Shown here: one piece after another, positions 44,377-52,569 of the stretch
Layout: the number at the start of each line of letters is the position of its first letter
Position numbering within the stretch: position 1 is the first letter of the stretch
Source: JAGXKT01 sp964531695
GTDB taxonomy: Bacteria; Planctomycetota; Phycisphaerae; SM23-33
Assembly: GCA_964531695.1 (NCBI GenBank)
Contig: CAZHEH010000003.1
Span: 62,001 to 126,000, forward strand
Direction: 5' to 3'
DNA length: 64,000 bases
Notes under the pieces: model-generated
The model's input: the letters and a program-made list of their open reading frames with translations, nothing else
Database searches by the model: none
Told to the model about the DNA's origin: nothing
Position numbers and translations under genes: made by a program

Positions 44377-44733
44377 GTGACCGACGAGAAGCCAACCATC
44401 GCCTTCGAAGACTTCACCAAGCTCGACCTCCGTGTGGCCAAGATCCTGGAGGCGAGCGAGCACCCCAACGCCGACAAGCTGCTTGTGCTCCAAATCGAGA
44501 TCGGCGACGAGAAGCGGCAGCTCATCGCCGGCCTGCGGGCGTTCTACAGCCCGGAGGACCTGGTCGGGCGAGAGATCATCGTCGTCGCGAACCTCCAGCC
44601 GCGGAAGATGCGCGGCCTCGAGTCGCAGGGCATGTTGCTGGCGGCGGTGGCCCGCGACGAAGACGACCAGATGTCGGACGTGGCGTTCGTCACGCCCGAA
44701 AAGGAGATGCCCACGGGCACGGCCGTGTCGTAG
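44377..44733 (+). CDS. Free-standing MetG C-terminal-type tRNA-binding protein
   Basis: This 118-residue OB-fold protein matches the C-terminal domain of methionyl-tRNA synthetase (beta subunit type): FEDFTKLDLRVAKILEASEH, PNADKLLVLQIEIGDEKRQL, the VVANLQPRKMRGLESQGM segment and a final VAFVTPEKEMPTGTAV. It may dimerise and deliver tRNA to a MetG lacking this domain, or act like the CsaA/Trbp111 chaperone. GTG 44377 is preceded by AAAGGA and a good promoter. It converges on lpxB. Confidence 0.9.
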   Translation: MTDEKPTIAFEDFTKLDLRVAKILEASEHPNADKLLVLQIEIGDEKRQLIAGLRAFYSPEDLVGREIIVVANLQPRKMRGLESQGMLLAAVARDEDDQMSDVAFVTPEKEMPTGTAVS

Positions 44734-44754
44734 CGCGACTCCGCTCCGCCTCGG

Positions 44755-45918
44755 CTACGGCCCGGCCTTCTCCAGCGTGCGGCAGACGAGTTCAGCGGCG
44801 CCGTCGCTGGCCGTGAGGTCCGTGGCGGTCCGGAGCGGATCGATCAAGTCGATCAGCTCCTGGCGCACCTCGAACAGATAGCCGATGTCGTTCAGCATCT
44901 CCATGGCAAGGTCGACCACCGGCCGGCTGTTTCCGTGCCATGGAATCACCTCGGGCACGATCCGCTTTCCGGCGAGGATGTTCACCAAGGAGAAGTGCGG
45001 CGTCGGAACCCCCCACCGCCCCACCGCGCGCAGCATGGCGCGCAGCAGACGGCTGGTGCGGTAGAAGATCATCATGGGTATGCCGAAGTAGGCCACTTCC
45101 ATCGTCACGGTGCCACTGACGGCGACGGCGAAGTGCGACCGGCCGAGTTGCTCGCGCGTCCGCCCGACGATGATCTCCACGTCGGCATCCCTACAGGCCT
45201 TCCGCACGGCCGCGGCACAGGCATCGCTCCGCGCGGTGAAGACGCACCGGGACCTGGGCCAGCGGCGCTGGATTGCCCGGGCGGTGGCCAGCAAGGCCCG
45301 CGAATGGGCTCGGATTTCACCGGGACGGCTGCCGGGGAGCATGGCCACCTGCCACGTGCCCTCGGCCCAGGCCTCGGCGAGGTCGGGAGGCGGCTCCGGC
45401 CGGCCGGGGAGCGTCTCGAACAGCGGATGGCCCACGTACGTCGCGTTCACGCCGCGGTCCCGCAGATAGCGCTGCTCGAACGGCAGGATGCAAGCGACTT
45501 GGTCCGTCAGGTGGGCCAGCTTGGCCGCCCGCCAAGGGGCCCAGGCCCACACCTGCGGGGCGATGTAGTACATCACGGGCGTGCCGATCGACTTGGCGAC
45601 GGAGGCGAGGTGCCAGTTCATCGCGGGCGAATCGACCGGAACGTGGATGTCCGGGGCGATTTCGCGGATCTGCCTCTGCACGCGGCGGATCGTGCGCACG
45701 TAGTAAGGGAGCTGGCGGAACGGCCCGCCGAGCATGCTGGCCCGCTTGGTAAGGTCGGCGACGACCTCGCATCCGGCTTCGGCCATGCGGTCCCCCGCCA
45801 CGCCGATGAAGCGCGCGTCGGGCAGGCGTCGGCGGATCGCTTCGATCAGCCGGGCGGCGTGCTCGTCGCCGCTGGCTTCCGCGGCGGACAGGAAGATCGT
45901 TGTCGGACGGCTCGGCAT
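44755..45918 (-). CDS. lpxB: Lipid-A-disaccharide synthase
   Basis: LpxB joins UDP-diacylglucosamine and lipid X to form the lipid A disaccharide, on the inner face of the inner membrane. The 387-residue GT-B enzyme shows FLSAAEASGDEHAARLIEAI, the DSPAMNW segment (PVDSPAMNWHLA), YYIAPQVWAWAPWR, FEQRYL, MLPGSRPGEI and AVSGTVTMEVAYFGIPMMIFYR. Its presence shows a lipid A-bearing outer membrane. It lies 15 bases downstream of acpS in the same direction. Confidence 0.94.
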   Translation of the reverse strand: MPSRPTTIFLSAAEASGDEHAARLIEAIRRRLPDARFIGVAGDRMAEAGCEVVADLTKRASMLGGPFRQLPYYVRTIRRVQRQIREIAPDIHVPVDSPAMNWHLASVAKSIGTPVMYYIAPQVWAWAPWRAAKLAHLTDQVACILPFEQRYLRDRGVNATYVGHPLFETLPGRPEPPPDLAEAWAEGTWQVAMLPGSRPGEIRAHSRALLATARAIQRRWPRSRCVFTARSDACAAAVRKACRDADVEIIVGRTREQLGRSHFAVAVSGTVTMEVAYFGIPMMIFYRTSRLLRAMLRAVGRWGVPTPHFSLVNILAGKRIVPEVIPWHGNSRPVVDLAMEMLNDIGYLFEVRQELIDLIDPLRTATDLTASDGAAELVCRTLEKAGP

Positions 45919-45933
45919 GACGTTCCAGGGCCC

Positions 45934-46326
45934 TCAGGCAGCGTCCGGCGCCAGCCCGATCGCGGAGGCGATGGCGTGGGTCTCGATGTGGCTGATCGAG
46001 ATCAGCACCCGCGCGAGCCCCTGTCGCTCGGCCAACTCGCGGCAGCGCCCGGCCAGCGATACGGTCGGGCGCCCGGACGGCTCGTTTCGGACCTCCACGT
46101 CCGTCCAGCAGATGCCGCTGCGCCAGCCGGTGCCGAGAACCTTCAGCACCGCCTCCTTGGCGGCGAAACGGCCGGCCAAGTGTTCGGTTTCTCGCCGCCG
46201 ACCCAGGCAGTAGTCCAACTCCCGGCCGGTGAAGACGCGCTCGAGGAACCGCCGGCCGTGACGGTCGATCGCCGATCTCAGCCGGTGGCAGTCCACCATG
46301 TCGATGCCGTGGGCGATGACGTTCAT
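45934..46326 (-). CDS. acpS: Holo-[acyl-carrier-protein] synthase
   Basis: AcpS transfers 4'-phosphopantetheine from CoA to acyl carrier protein. The 130-residue protein has the magnesium-binding Asp in AHGIDMVDCHRL, FTGRELDYC, and the Glu-Lys motif AGRFAAKEAVLKVLGTG, then ISISHIETHAIA at the end. A minus-strand TAGCAT box (46341-46336) sits nine bases before the ATG, with no Shine-Dalgarno, so the mRNA may be leaderless. It probably forms an operon with lpxB. Confidence 0.93.
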   Translation of the reverse strand: MNVIAHGIDMVDCHRLRSAIDRHGRRFLERVFTGRELDYCLGRRRETEHLAGRFAAKEAVLKVLGTGWRSGICWTDVEVRNEPSGRPTVSLAGRCRELAERQGLARVLISISHIETHAIASAIGLAPDAA

Positions 46327-46434
46327 GGCGGCGGTATGCTAGCAGAGCACCTCAAGTTTTGCGACTCGCACGCCGATTATTCCACGGGCATGCGTGCGCG
46401 ATCCCTGTCAGAGCGCGCGAGCGAGAGGACACAC

Positions 46435-47232
46435 GTGACCACTACGGCGGATCCGACGACCCAGCGGAAGCCAAACCACGCCGAGGAACTCGAGCGGCTC
46501 CAGGGGGAGGTGGAGGCCCTGCGCGGCCAACTCCGACACTCCCAACGGCTCGCTACCGTGGGAACCATGGCGGCCATGGTCGCCCACGAATTCAACAACA
46601 TCCTGACGCCGATCATCAACTACGCTCGACTTGCCCGGAAGAACCCGAAACTCGCGGCCAAGGCCGTGGACCGTGCCGCGGCCGGGGGCGAGCGTGCGAC
46701 CGCCATCTGCCGTGCGATCCTCGGGGTGGCCCACGAAGGGCCCGAGAGGCCCGAGCCCACCGGCCTGGCAGAGCTGATTCGGGACGCCTTGGCGGCCATG
46801 GCCCGCGAACCCGCGAAGGACGGTATCGAATTATGCCTTGACATCCCCGAGCATCTGGTGCTGAACGTCCGGCGTGCGGAGTTGCAGCAGGTGTTCATGA
46901 ATCTGCTGCTCAACGCCCGTCACGCCGTGATCGAGGGCGACCGGCCGCGGTGCATCACGGTAAGCGGCCGTGTGCGAGGCGGAACCGCACAGATTCAGGT
47001 GTCGGACACGGGCGTGGGCATCGATCCGGAGGCCGTCGAGCAGATCTTCGAGCCGTTCTACACGACACGCGGCGGCGGGGAGAGCCCGTCGGGTCATGGA
47101 CTGGGGCTCACGCTTTGCCGCGACATCGTCGAGTCGATGGCCGGGAGCATCGAGGTCGAGTCCATCCCCGGCGAGGGCACGACCTTCACCATCGGCCTTC
47201 CCGTCGACTCAGCGGCCGAATCCGCCGCCTGA
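46435..47232 (+). CDS. Soluble sensor histidine kinase
   Basis: This 265-residue kinase starts at GTG 46435, behind GAGAGGA; the huge in-frame extension upstream lies opposite lpxB and acpS and is not coding. A coiled coil (residues about 15-40) leads to the dimerisation domain with phospho-accepting His51 (MVAHEFNNILTP, the HAMP-less NtrB-like form) and an ATPase domain with the N box NLLLNARHAV, DTGVGI, IFEPFYTTRGGG and GHGLGLTLCRD. There is no sensor or membrane domain and no response regulator beside it, so the input and partner are unknown. Confidence 0.92.
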   Translation: MTTTADPTTQRKPNHAEELERLQGEVEALRGQLRHSQRLATVGTMAAMVAHEFNNILTPIINYARLARKNPKLAAKAVDRAAAGGERATAICRAILGVAHEGPERPEPTGLAELIRDALAAMAREPAKDGIELCLDIPEHLVLNVRRAELQQVFMNLLLNARHAVIEGDRPRCITVSGRVRGGTAQIQVSDTGVGIDPEAVEQIFEPFYTTRGGGESPSGHGLGLTLCRDIVESMAGSIEVESIPGEGTTFTIGLPVDSAAESAA

Positions 47233-47269
47233 GACCGGTTTGGGGTTTTCTCGCCCGAGGACCATACGC

Positions 47270-47275
47270 TATACT
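47270..47275 (+). promoter_or_regulatory. Predicted -10 box of tRNA-Ala
   Basis: TATACT lies 12 bases before the mature tRNA 5' end, and is followed by the same GCTCG as the -10 at 24400. The -35 is unclear. Confidence 0.45.
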
Positions 47276-47287
47276 GCTCGGCGTTGC

Positions 47288-47360
47288 GGGGCCGTAGCTC
47301 AGTTGGGAGAGCGGTTGGTTCGCAATCAACAGGTCAGGGGTTCGAATCCCCTCGGCTCCA
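47288..47360 (+). tRNA. tRNA-Ala (anticodon CGC)
   Basis: These 73 bases fold into a complete cloverleaf: acceptor GGGGCCG/CGGCTCC, D arm GCTC...GAGC, anticodon stem GTTGG/TCAAC with loop TTCGCAA, and T arm AGGGG-TTCGAAT-CCCCT. The anticodon CGC reads GCG (Ala), and the acceptor contains the G3-U70 pair that identifies alanine tRNAs. The CCA end is not encoded (TTC follows the discriminator A). Confidence 0.96.
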
Positions 47361-47366
47361 TTCAGC

Positions 47367-47397
47367 ACGGCCGTCCCGGTCCGATCCGGGCGGCCGT
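47367..47397 (+). terminator. Terminator of tRNA-Ala
   Basis: ACGGCCGTCCCGG (47367-47379) pairs with CCGGGCGGCCGT (47386-47397) with one bulged T, followed by TCTGATTT. It begins seven bases after the tRNA. Confidence 0.65.
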
Positions 47398-47448
47398 TCT
47401 GATTTCAGACCCCGTCCTGCTTCGCGGCCGATCCCCCGGCTCGCCCGC

Positions 47449-47454
47449 TATACT
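47449..47454 (+). promoter_or_regulatory. Predicted -10 box of PfpI-like gene
   Basis: TATACT lies 42 bases before the ATG at 47496. No good -35 is visible. Confidence 0.35.
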
Positions 47455-47495
47455 GGCTACCGAGAACGGGCTGCCGAGTCCCCAAGGAAACGAAC

Positions 47496-48023
47496 ATGAC
47501 TCACGCATTGCAGGGCAAGAAGATCGCGTTGATGCTGGCCGAGGAATACCAGGAGATGGAGGTCTGGTACCCGTACTACCGGCTTGGCGAGGAAGGCGCC
47601 GAGGTCGTTCGCGTGGCGGCGGAGGCCGGCAAGAGTTACCCATCGAAGCTGGGCTACCCCTGTCCCGCCGACGCGGCCGCCGGCGAGTTGACCGGCGGCG
47701 ATTTCGACGCTGTGGTGGTGCCGGGCGGCTGGGCGCCGGACTACATGCGGCGAGACGAATCGATGATCGGCTTCATCCGCCAATGTGCCGAGGCGGGCAT
47801 CCTTCTTGCGGCCATCTGTCATGGCGGATGGATGCTCTGCTGCACGGACGCCCTGCGAGGCCGACGAGCCACGAGCTTCGTCGCCATCAAGCACGATATG
47901 ATTAACGCCGGAGCGCATTGGGTCGACGAGGAGTGCGTCGTCGACGGCAACGTCATCACGTCGCGCAAGCCGGACGACCTCCCGGCCTTCTGCCGGGCGA
48001 TCATCCGCGGCCTTTCCGGCTAA
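47496..48023 (+). CDS. DJ-1/PfpI-family protein
   Basis: This 175-residue protein has the class I glutamine amidotransferase-like fold of PfpI: KKIALMLAEEYQEMEVWYPY with the conserved Glu17, DAVVVPGGWAPDYMRRDE, the nucleophile elbow AAICHGGWML with Cys108-His109, and a closing VVDGNVITSRKPDDLPAF. Family members are described as intracellular proteases, glyoxalases or protein deglycases; the Cys-His pair is intact, so catalysis is possible. It is a single gene with its own -10 box, between tRNA-Ala and a SpoIIE-type phosphatase. Confidence 0.92.
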   Translation: MTHALQGKKIALMLAEEYQEMEVWYPYYRLGEEGAEVVRVAAEAGKSYPSKLGYPCPADAAAGELTGGDFDAVVVPGGWAPDYMRRDESMIGFIRQCAEAGILLAAICHGGWMLCCTDALRGRRATSFVAIKHDMINAGAHWVDEECVVDGNVITSRKPDDLPAFCRAIIRGLSG

Positions 48024-48133
48024 CTGCCTGTCCGTATGATGTATCCGTCGCAGGCGGCCTATTATTGTGAGATTGATGTCTCTGTGCGCGTCGCGGGCGT
48101 ACGTGCCCCATTCGCCGAAGGGAGTCCCTCCTT

Positions 48134-49699
48134 TTGGACGCTCAGGCCTCCGAAACGTCGTACGAGCCGCACGGGCCCGCTTGGGGTCTGTCGGGCATGG
48201 TGCGGCATCGGTTGGCGAAGTGGCGGATGGGGCTCAGCCCGCTCCGGGCGGCCGCCTGGGGGTTCGGGGAGCATTTCGAGCGCCGCCTGGCGCCGGAGCT
48301 GCGCGAGGCGTATGCCGATCGGTTCGAGGTGGCCATCGACGAGCGAGGGCAGGCCCGCGCCGTCCCCCGGCTCCCAGGGGACGTGGCATTCGACCCGCAG
48401 CACTACAAGGCCCTGTGGAATTTCCTGCTCGGGCTGGGAATCCGCCGGCTGACGCTGGACCTACGGCTGGAGAGTAACCAGATCGCCGATGTGGTCGCGC
48501 TGCTGATGGTCTGCCGCCGCCGGCTTCAGGACGGCCGAGCCAACCGGGCCTGCAGCGCGATGTGCGGGGCCGGCGGCGTTTCCTTCGCATGCACGAGGAC
48601 GCAACTCGTCGACGGGCGTCTCACGGTGGACTATTCGTACTGCCTCACGCGATTCAGCCGCTTTGTCGAATGGTTCAAGCGCCGCCGGAGCCACCTGCAG
48701 GACCACCGTGCGCTGTTTCGGGCCGCTCCCCGGTACGGGCTTGCCTTGACCGTGCTGGTGGGTCTGTTCTTCATCGGATCGTGGCTGATCGATTCGCTGG
48801 CGCTGCGCATCGCCCTGGCGACCGTGGCGCTGGGCGTGCTGTTCGGCCTGACCTACCTATTCTTCATGACCGTCGGCAGTGTGGAATACGACAACGAGGA
48901 GAAGGCCTACCGCCTGGAGCGGACCTATCGGCAGCTCCACCGCTACACCGATCGCGTCCGCCGCGACCTCTCTCGCGCTCGGAACGTTCAGAAGAAGCTT
49001 CTGCCCGACACGGAGGACGCCCCCCTGCCGGACCGGCTCGAATGGGCCTGGTTCTTCGACCCCGAGGCCGAGGTCGGCGGCGACTATTTCGACCTGTCCT
49101 CGGACGGGAACGGCAGGGCCGAGGTCCTCTTCACGGATGTCAGCGGACACGGCATGTCCTCCGCGCTGATCACCGCGATCATCAAAACGCACTGGCGGTA
49201 CCGGCTGACCCGCCGCGAACGGATGGACGGTTTCCTGAAAGAACTGAACCGGCTGCTGTGCGAGTTGACGCCGGACGACAGCTTCGCGGCCGCCTGCATG
49301 GCCGTCTACGATGCCCAGACCGGAGGGCTACGATACATCAACTGCGGCCATCGTCCGGAGCCGATCCTCGTTCCGGGCGACGGGGACCGTCCTGCCGAGC
49401 GGCTCTCGGGCGATCCCGGCATGCTGCTGGGCGTCACGGAGGAGGTCAAGCTCCCCACGCACGAAGTCTCGCTCGACCCCGGCGACAAGGTGCTGTTCGT
49501 GACGGACGGCATCATCGAGGCGACGGATGCCGCCGGACGCATGTTCGGCATGGAGCGGTTGGAGACCTTTCTGGCTGAGCACCGGGCGAGCCGCCTGGAG
49601 GAACTCGTGCGCTCTCTGAAAGCGGCGGTGAGCGGCTTCACGGGCGGCGCCGAGCAGTCGGATGACCAGACCGTGCTTGCTTTCCGCGTACGGGGGTGA
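48134..49699 (+). CDS. Membrane-anchored SpoIIE/RsbU-type PP2C phosphatase
   Basis: This 521-residue protein starts at TTG 48134 (AGGGAG nine bases upstream); ATG 48197 is an alternative. An unrecognised N-terminal region of about 195 residues is followed by two membrane helices (about 205-255), a coiled coil (YRLERTYRQLHRYTDRVRRD) and a PP2C domain. Metal-binding motifs are intact: GGDYFDL (near 315), LFTDVSGHGMSSAL (near 335), LFVTDGIIEA (near 456) and SDDQTVLAF (near 509). Such enzymes dephosphorylate anti-sigma-factor antagonists in partner-switching pathways. No STAS or RsbW protein lies in the window. Confidence 0.9.
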   Translation: MDAQASETSYEPHGPAWGLSGMVRHRLAKWRMGLSPLRAAAWGFGEHFERRLAPELREAYADRFEVAIDERGQARAVPRLPGDVAFDPQHYKALWNFLLGLGIRRLTLDLRLESNQIADVVALLMVCRRRLQDGRANRACSAMCGAGGVSFACTRTQLVDGRLTVDYSYCLTRFSRFVEWFKRRRSHLQDHRALFRAAPRYGLALTVLVGLFFIGSWLIDSLALRIALATVALGVLFGLTYLFFMTVGSVEYDNEEKAYRLERTYRQLHRYTDRVRRDLSRARNVQKKLLPDTEDAPLPDRLEWAWFFDPEAEVGGDYFDLSSDGNGRAEVLFTDVSGHGMSSALITAIIKTHWRYRLTRRERMDGFLKELNRLLCELTPDDSFAAACMAVYDAQTGGLRYINCGHRPEPILVPGDGDRPAERLSGDPGMLLGVTEEVKLPTHEVSLDPGDKVLFVTDGIIEATDAAGRMFGMERLETFLAEHRASRLEELVRSLKAAVSGFTGGAEQSDDQTVLAFRVRG

Positions 49700-49711
49700 G
49701 CCGGTCGCGGG

Positions 49712-50437
49712 TCACTCGAACAGGGCCGTCCCGATTCGCAGCATCGTGGCGCCCTCCTCCACGGCCACAACGTAGTCGCTGCTCATGCCCATCGACAGAT
49801 GCCGGAGGTCCGCGCCGCCTGCCCCCTCGCGTCGCATGTCCTCGTAGATCTCTCGCAGGCGGGCGAAGCTCGGACGCGCCTGCTCGGGGTCCTCGCTCAG
49901 CGGCGCCATCGTCATCAGGCCCACGAGCCGCAGATGCTTCATGCCGGCCATCAGGTCCGCCATGTGTGCGGCCGCGCCGACGGCACAGCCGTGCTTCTGC
50001 GGCTCGCCCGAGCAGTTCACTTCCAGCAGCACCTCAGGGCGAACCGCCTGCGCCTCGGCCCGCTTGTTGATCTCCTCGGCAAGGCGGAGCGAATCCACCG
50101 AATGGATGACGGAAGCGGCGGACAGGACGCCTTTAACCTTGTTCCGCTGAAGATGACCGATCATGTGCCAGCGGACCGGCGCCGGCAGCGGCGTCCGCCG
50201 CCGCTGGACGAGAGCGTCCACCTCTGCCGCACGCTCCGTGAGTTGGCCCGCCCGATTCTCGCCCAAATCGGTCAGTCCGACTTCGAGCAGCCCGCGGATT
50301 ATATCGAGGTCCACCTGCTTGGTGACGGCGACGATGGAGACCTCCTCCGGCAGACGCCCGCTTCTGGCGCAGCCGGCCGCGGTCTTCTCTCGAATCCGCT
50401 CCAGGTTGGCGGCGATGCGCCGGCTCGTGACTGGCAT
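49712..50437 (-). CDS. YggS/PROSC-family PLP homeostasis protein
   Basis: This 241-residue protein is a PLP-binding TIM barrel without racemase activity that keeps free pyridoxal phosphate in check. The PLP lysine is Lys40 (SIVAVTKQV). Other segments are LGENRAGQLTE, WHMIGHLQRNKVK, LEVNCSGEPQKHGC and LSMGMSSDYVVAVEEGATML. The start is ATG 50437, seven bases after a minus-strand TATGCT and without a Shine-Dalgarno, so a leaderless message is likely. It converges on the phosphatase gene with 12 bases between stops. Confidence 0.92.
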   Translation of the reverse strand: MPVTSRRIAANLERIREKTAAGCARSGRLPEEVSIVAVTKQVDLDIIRGLLEVGLTDLGENRAGQLTERAAEVDALVQRRRTPLPAPVRWHMIGHLQRNKVKGVLSAASVIHSVDSLRLAEEINKRAEAQAVRPEVLLEVNCSGEPQKHGCAVGAAAHMADLMAGMKHLRLVGLMTMAPLSEDPEQARPSFARLREIYEDMRREGAGGADLRHLSMGMSSDYVVAVEEGATMLRIGTALFE

Positions 50438-50495
50438 GGCAGGAGCATAGCACCCGCGCCGCGCCAAGACAAGCCGCCCAAACGACTAGCGGGCC

Positions 50496-51278
50496 CTACC
50501 GCAGGGCCTGCACGTAGTTCATGCAGAAGTCATCGCGCCCCGCCAGGGCCTCGGCGGCGAGGATGGTCGGCATCACGTCCATCCCGCACGGGTCGGTGAT
50601 GGCCGCGTCCATGCCGCAATAGATCGCCTGGGCCAGCGCCGCCAGGTTCACGTGGCGGCGCTTGGGCAGGCCGAAGCTGATGTTCGACACCCCCCCGCCG
50701 ATGTGCACCTCGGGCCAGCGGCGGCGGATTTCGGCGATGGCCTGGAGGCACTTGCCCGCGCTGGCCGTGTCCGTCGAGACCGGCAGGAAGCACGGATCGA
50801 CGATCACGTCCTCCAGCTTGCGCCCGGCGTCGGTCAGCTTGCCCAACAGCGCCTCGGCCCGCTCGACGCGGTCCTCAACCCCGCTTGGGGTACCGTGGTC
50901 GTCCATCAGCAGGGCGATCACGAGGCAATCGAACTCGGCCAGCAGCGGCAGGTAGCTCTCCAGCCGCTCGCGCTCCAGCGAGACACTGTTGAGGATCGGC
51001 CGGCCCTTGGCCATCGACAGCCCTTGCCGGGCGGCCGCGATGGAGGCCGTGTCCACCGCAACGGGCACGTCCGTGTTGGCCTGTACCAACTCGACGAGCC
51101 AAGCGATGTTCTCCGTCTCGCGCTCGGCGTTCGGGTCGCCGCCGTTGACGTCGATGTAGTCCGCGCCCGCCTCGGCCTGCTCCTTGGCGGTTTGGGCGAT
51201 CAGCTCCGCGTCGCGGTTCTTCAGCGCCGCGGCGATTTGCTTGCGAGTGGCGTTGATCTTCTCTCCGATGATGAGCAT
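50496..51278 (-). CDS. Pterin-binding methyltransferase (AcsE/MeTr family)
   Basis: This 260-residue protein has the dihydropteroate-synthase-like TIM barrel of methyltetrahydrofolate:corrinoid methyltransferases: LIIGEKINATRKQIAAAL, AGADYIDVNGGDP, PVAVDTASIAAARQGL, NSVSLERERLESYLPLL and GGGVSNISFGLPKRRHVN. AcsE moves a methyl group from methyltetrahydrofolate to a corrinoid protein in the Wood-Ljungdahl pathway; related proteins serve methyl-donor catabolism. No corrinoid protein or acs gene is nearby, so the acceptor is unknown. AAGGAA precedes the ATG, and it lies 19 bases after the zinc-ribbon gene. Confidence 0.88.
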   Translation of the reverse strand: MLIIGEKINATRKQIAAALKNRDAELIAQTAKEQAEAGADYIDVNGGDPNAERETENIAWLVELVQANTDVPVAVDTASIAAARQGLSMAKGRPILNSVSLERERLESYLPLLAEFDCLVIALLMDDHGTPSGVEDRVERAEALLGKLTDAGRKLEDVIVDPCFLPVSTDTASAGKCLQAIAEIRRRWPEVHIGGGVSNISFGLPKRRHVNLAALAQAIYCGMDAAITDPCGMDVMPTILAAEALAGRDDFCMNYVQALR

Positions 51279-51297
51279 TGTGTTGGGTTCCTTAGTC

Positions 51298-52284
51298 TCA
51301 GGGGGGCGTTGCGTTCAGTTTTCCGGGGTCCGCGAGTGTTTCCAGATTATCGGCCAAGCCCGGCGCCAGCACGCGGACGGCGATGGCGGCGCCGGCGTCT
51401 GACGCGGCGGCCCGCGCCTTTTCGATCTCGGCGGCACTCATGGGCATGGAGGCGAACACGACGATCGTCTTCGGCGAGGGCGAGAAGCCGGCCGCCTGGA
51501 CGACGGCATCAGGCAACGGCTCGCCGCTGCTTCGCAGAACCTGGTCCAGGAATGCCTCGACGCGGGCGACGGCGTCTCCGGCCGTGACGTAGCCGCCCGG
51601 CATCACCCTCACCTTGCCGCCCGGCTCACAGGCCAGCACGGCTACGCTTGATCCCGCCGGCAGCGTGTCGAGCGACTCCAGTGTCTCGGCCCAAGCCACG
51701 TTCAGCAGCCGGTTGTTCCCGGTGCCAATGCAGTAGATCACCGGCGGCTCGATGCTCACCTTGCCGATCCGCGGGCCGGTCAACTGGTCCCGCGGCTCCG
51801 GCTCGGGAATGTAGATGGGCTCGCGTTTCTCGCCCTTGTCCTCCTGCCCGCTCTCGGTCTGTCCCTCAGCCCTCTCCTTCGGGTCCGGCTCGGGCGGCTC
51901 ATCGTTAAGCAGCGTCGGCCCCAGCTCAACCATCAGCAGGCCCGCAACCGCGGCCATCAGCACGACAACCGCCAGCAGGATCAGGGCGAGCATGCCTTGG
52001 AACCGCACCGGCCGGGCCAGCGGCACGTGATGGGACTCCTGCGGCCGCTCGCCGGCGGCAGCTTCGCCTCCCGGCGCCTCCGGCCGCCGGCCGGGAACCT
52101 CCGGACGTTCGCCGGGCGTCTCGGGCCGTCTGCCCGGAGCGGCCGGACGTGGGCCGTGCGATCCCGTGTGCCCGGGCACTTGCATCAGCCCTTTGCAGTA
52201 CGGGCAGCGGCACATCGAGCCGGCGAAGCCCTCGTCCACCGAGATTCTCTTGCCGCACTCCGTGCAGCGGATCTTGATCGCCAT
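51298..52284 (-). CDS. Zinc-ribbon membrane protein
   Basis: This 328-residue protein begins with a four-cysteine zinc ribbon (IRCTECGKRISVDEGFAGSM, then CRCPYCKGLMQVPG), the planctomycete MJ0042-like type. A Pro/Gly/Arg-rich linker with repeated PGRRPE units, one membrane helix (about residues 97-120), an acidic linker and a C-terminal globular domain of about 170 residues follow. That last domain (PPVIYCIGTGNNRLLNVAWA, KTIVVFASMPM) resembles a degenerate VWA fold. GGAAGG precedes the ATG. It is probably co-transcribed with the methyltransferase. Function unknown. Confidence 0.72.
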   Translation of the reverse strand: MAIKIRCTECGKRISVDEGFAGSMCRCPYCKGLMQVPGHTGSHGPRPAAPGRRPETPGERPEVPGRRPEAPGGEAAAGERPQESHHVPLARPVRFQGMLALILLAVVVLMAAVAGLLMVELGPTLLNDEPPEPDPKERAEGQTESGQEDKGEKREPIYIPEPEPRDQLTGPRIGKVSIEPPVIYCIGTGNNRLLNVAWAETLESLDTLPAGSSVAVLACEPGGKVRVMPGGYVTAGDAVARVEAFLDQVLRSSGEPLPDAVVQAAGFSPSPKTIVVFASMPMSAAEIEKARAAASDAGAAIAVRVLAPGLADNLETLADPGKLNATPP

Positions 52285-52329
52285 TCAGGCCTTCCCTCTC
52301 CCCGGCGGAATGGTTGCCGAGCCGAGGGC

Positions 52330-52358
52330 ATTGTCGGCCCGTGACGGCCGACATGCAA
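52330..52358 (-). promoter_or_regulatory. Promoter with perfect operator-like palindrome
   Basis: On the minus strand TTGCAT (52358-52353) and GACAAT (52335-52330) are 17 bases apart, ahead of the zinc-ribbon/methyltransferase operon. The spacer is almost filled by a perfect 8-base inverted repeat TGTCGGCC-CGTGAC-GGCCGACA at 52332-52353, a likely repressor site. Confidence 0.5.
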
Positions 52359-52379
52359 GCCCGTGCGCAGGTGCACTGG

Positions 52380-52408
52380 TTGGCAGCCCCTCCCGTATCC
52401 GATATAGT
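52380..52408 (+). promoter_or_regulatory. Predicted promoter of tRNA-Val
   Basis: TTGGCA at 52380-52385 and TATAGT at 52403-52408 are 17 bases apart, 12 bases before the tRNA. Confidence 0.6.
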
Positions 52409-52420
52409 TGCAGGTATGCC

Positions 52421-52494
52421 GGGCGCGTAGCTCAGTTGGCTAGAGCGCTTCCCTTACAAGGAAGAAGTCACAGGTTCGAGTCCTGTCGCGCCCA
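52421..52494 (+). tRNA. tRNA-Val (anticodon TAC)
   Basis: These 74 bases form a full cloverleaf: acceptor GGGCGCG/CGCGCCC, D arm GCTC...GAGC, anticodon stem CTTCC/GGAAG with loop CTTACAA, and T arm ACAGG-TTCGAGT-CCTGT. Anticodon TAC (UAC) reads GUA and other Val codons. CCA is not encoded. Confidence 0.96.
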
Positions 52495-52569
52495 TGCACG
52501 GGCTGTCCGTTCACCGCGAGTTCGGCCGGTTCTTGCCCTTTCCCTGACCGACCGCAGGAGCCATCCGGT

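Noticed and set aside
44935..46434. 500-codon N-terminal extension of the histidine kinase
   Set aside because: It is antisense to lpxB and acpS. The GTG at 46435 has a GAGAGGA site and begins a normal kinase coiled coil.
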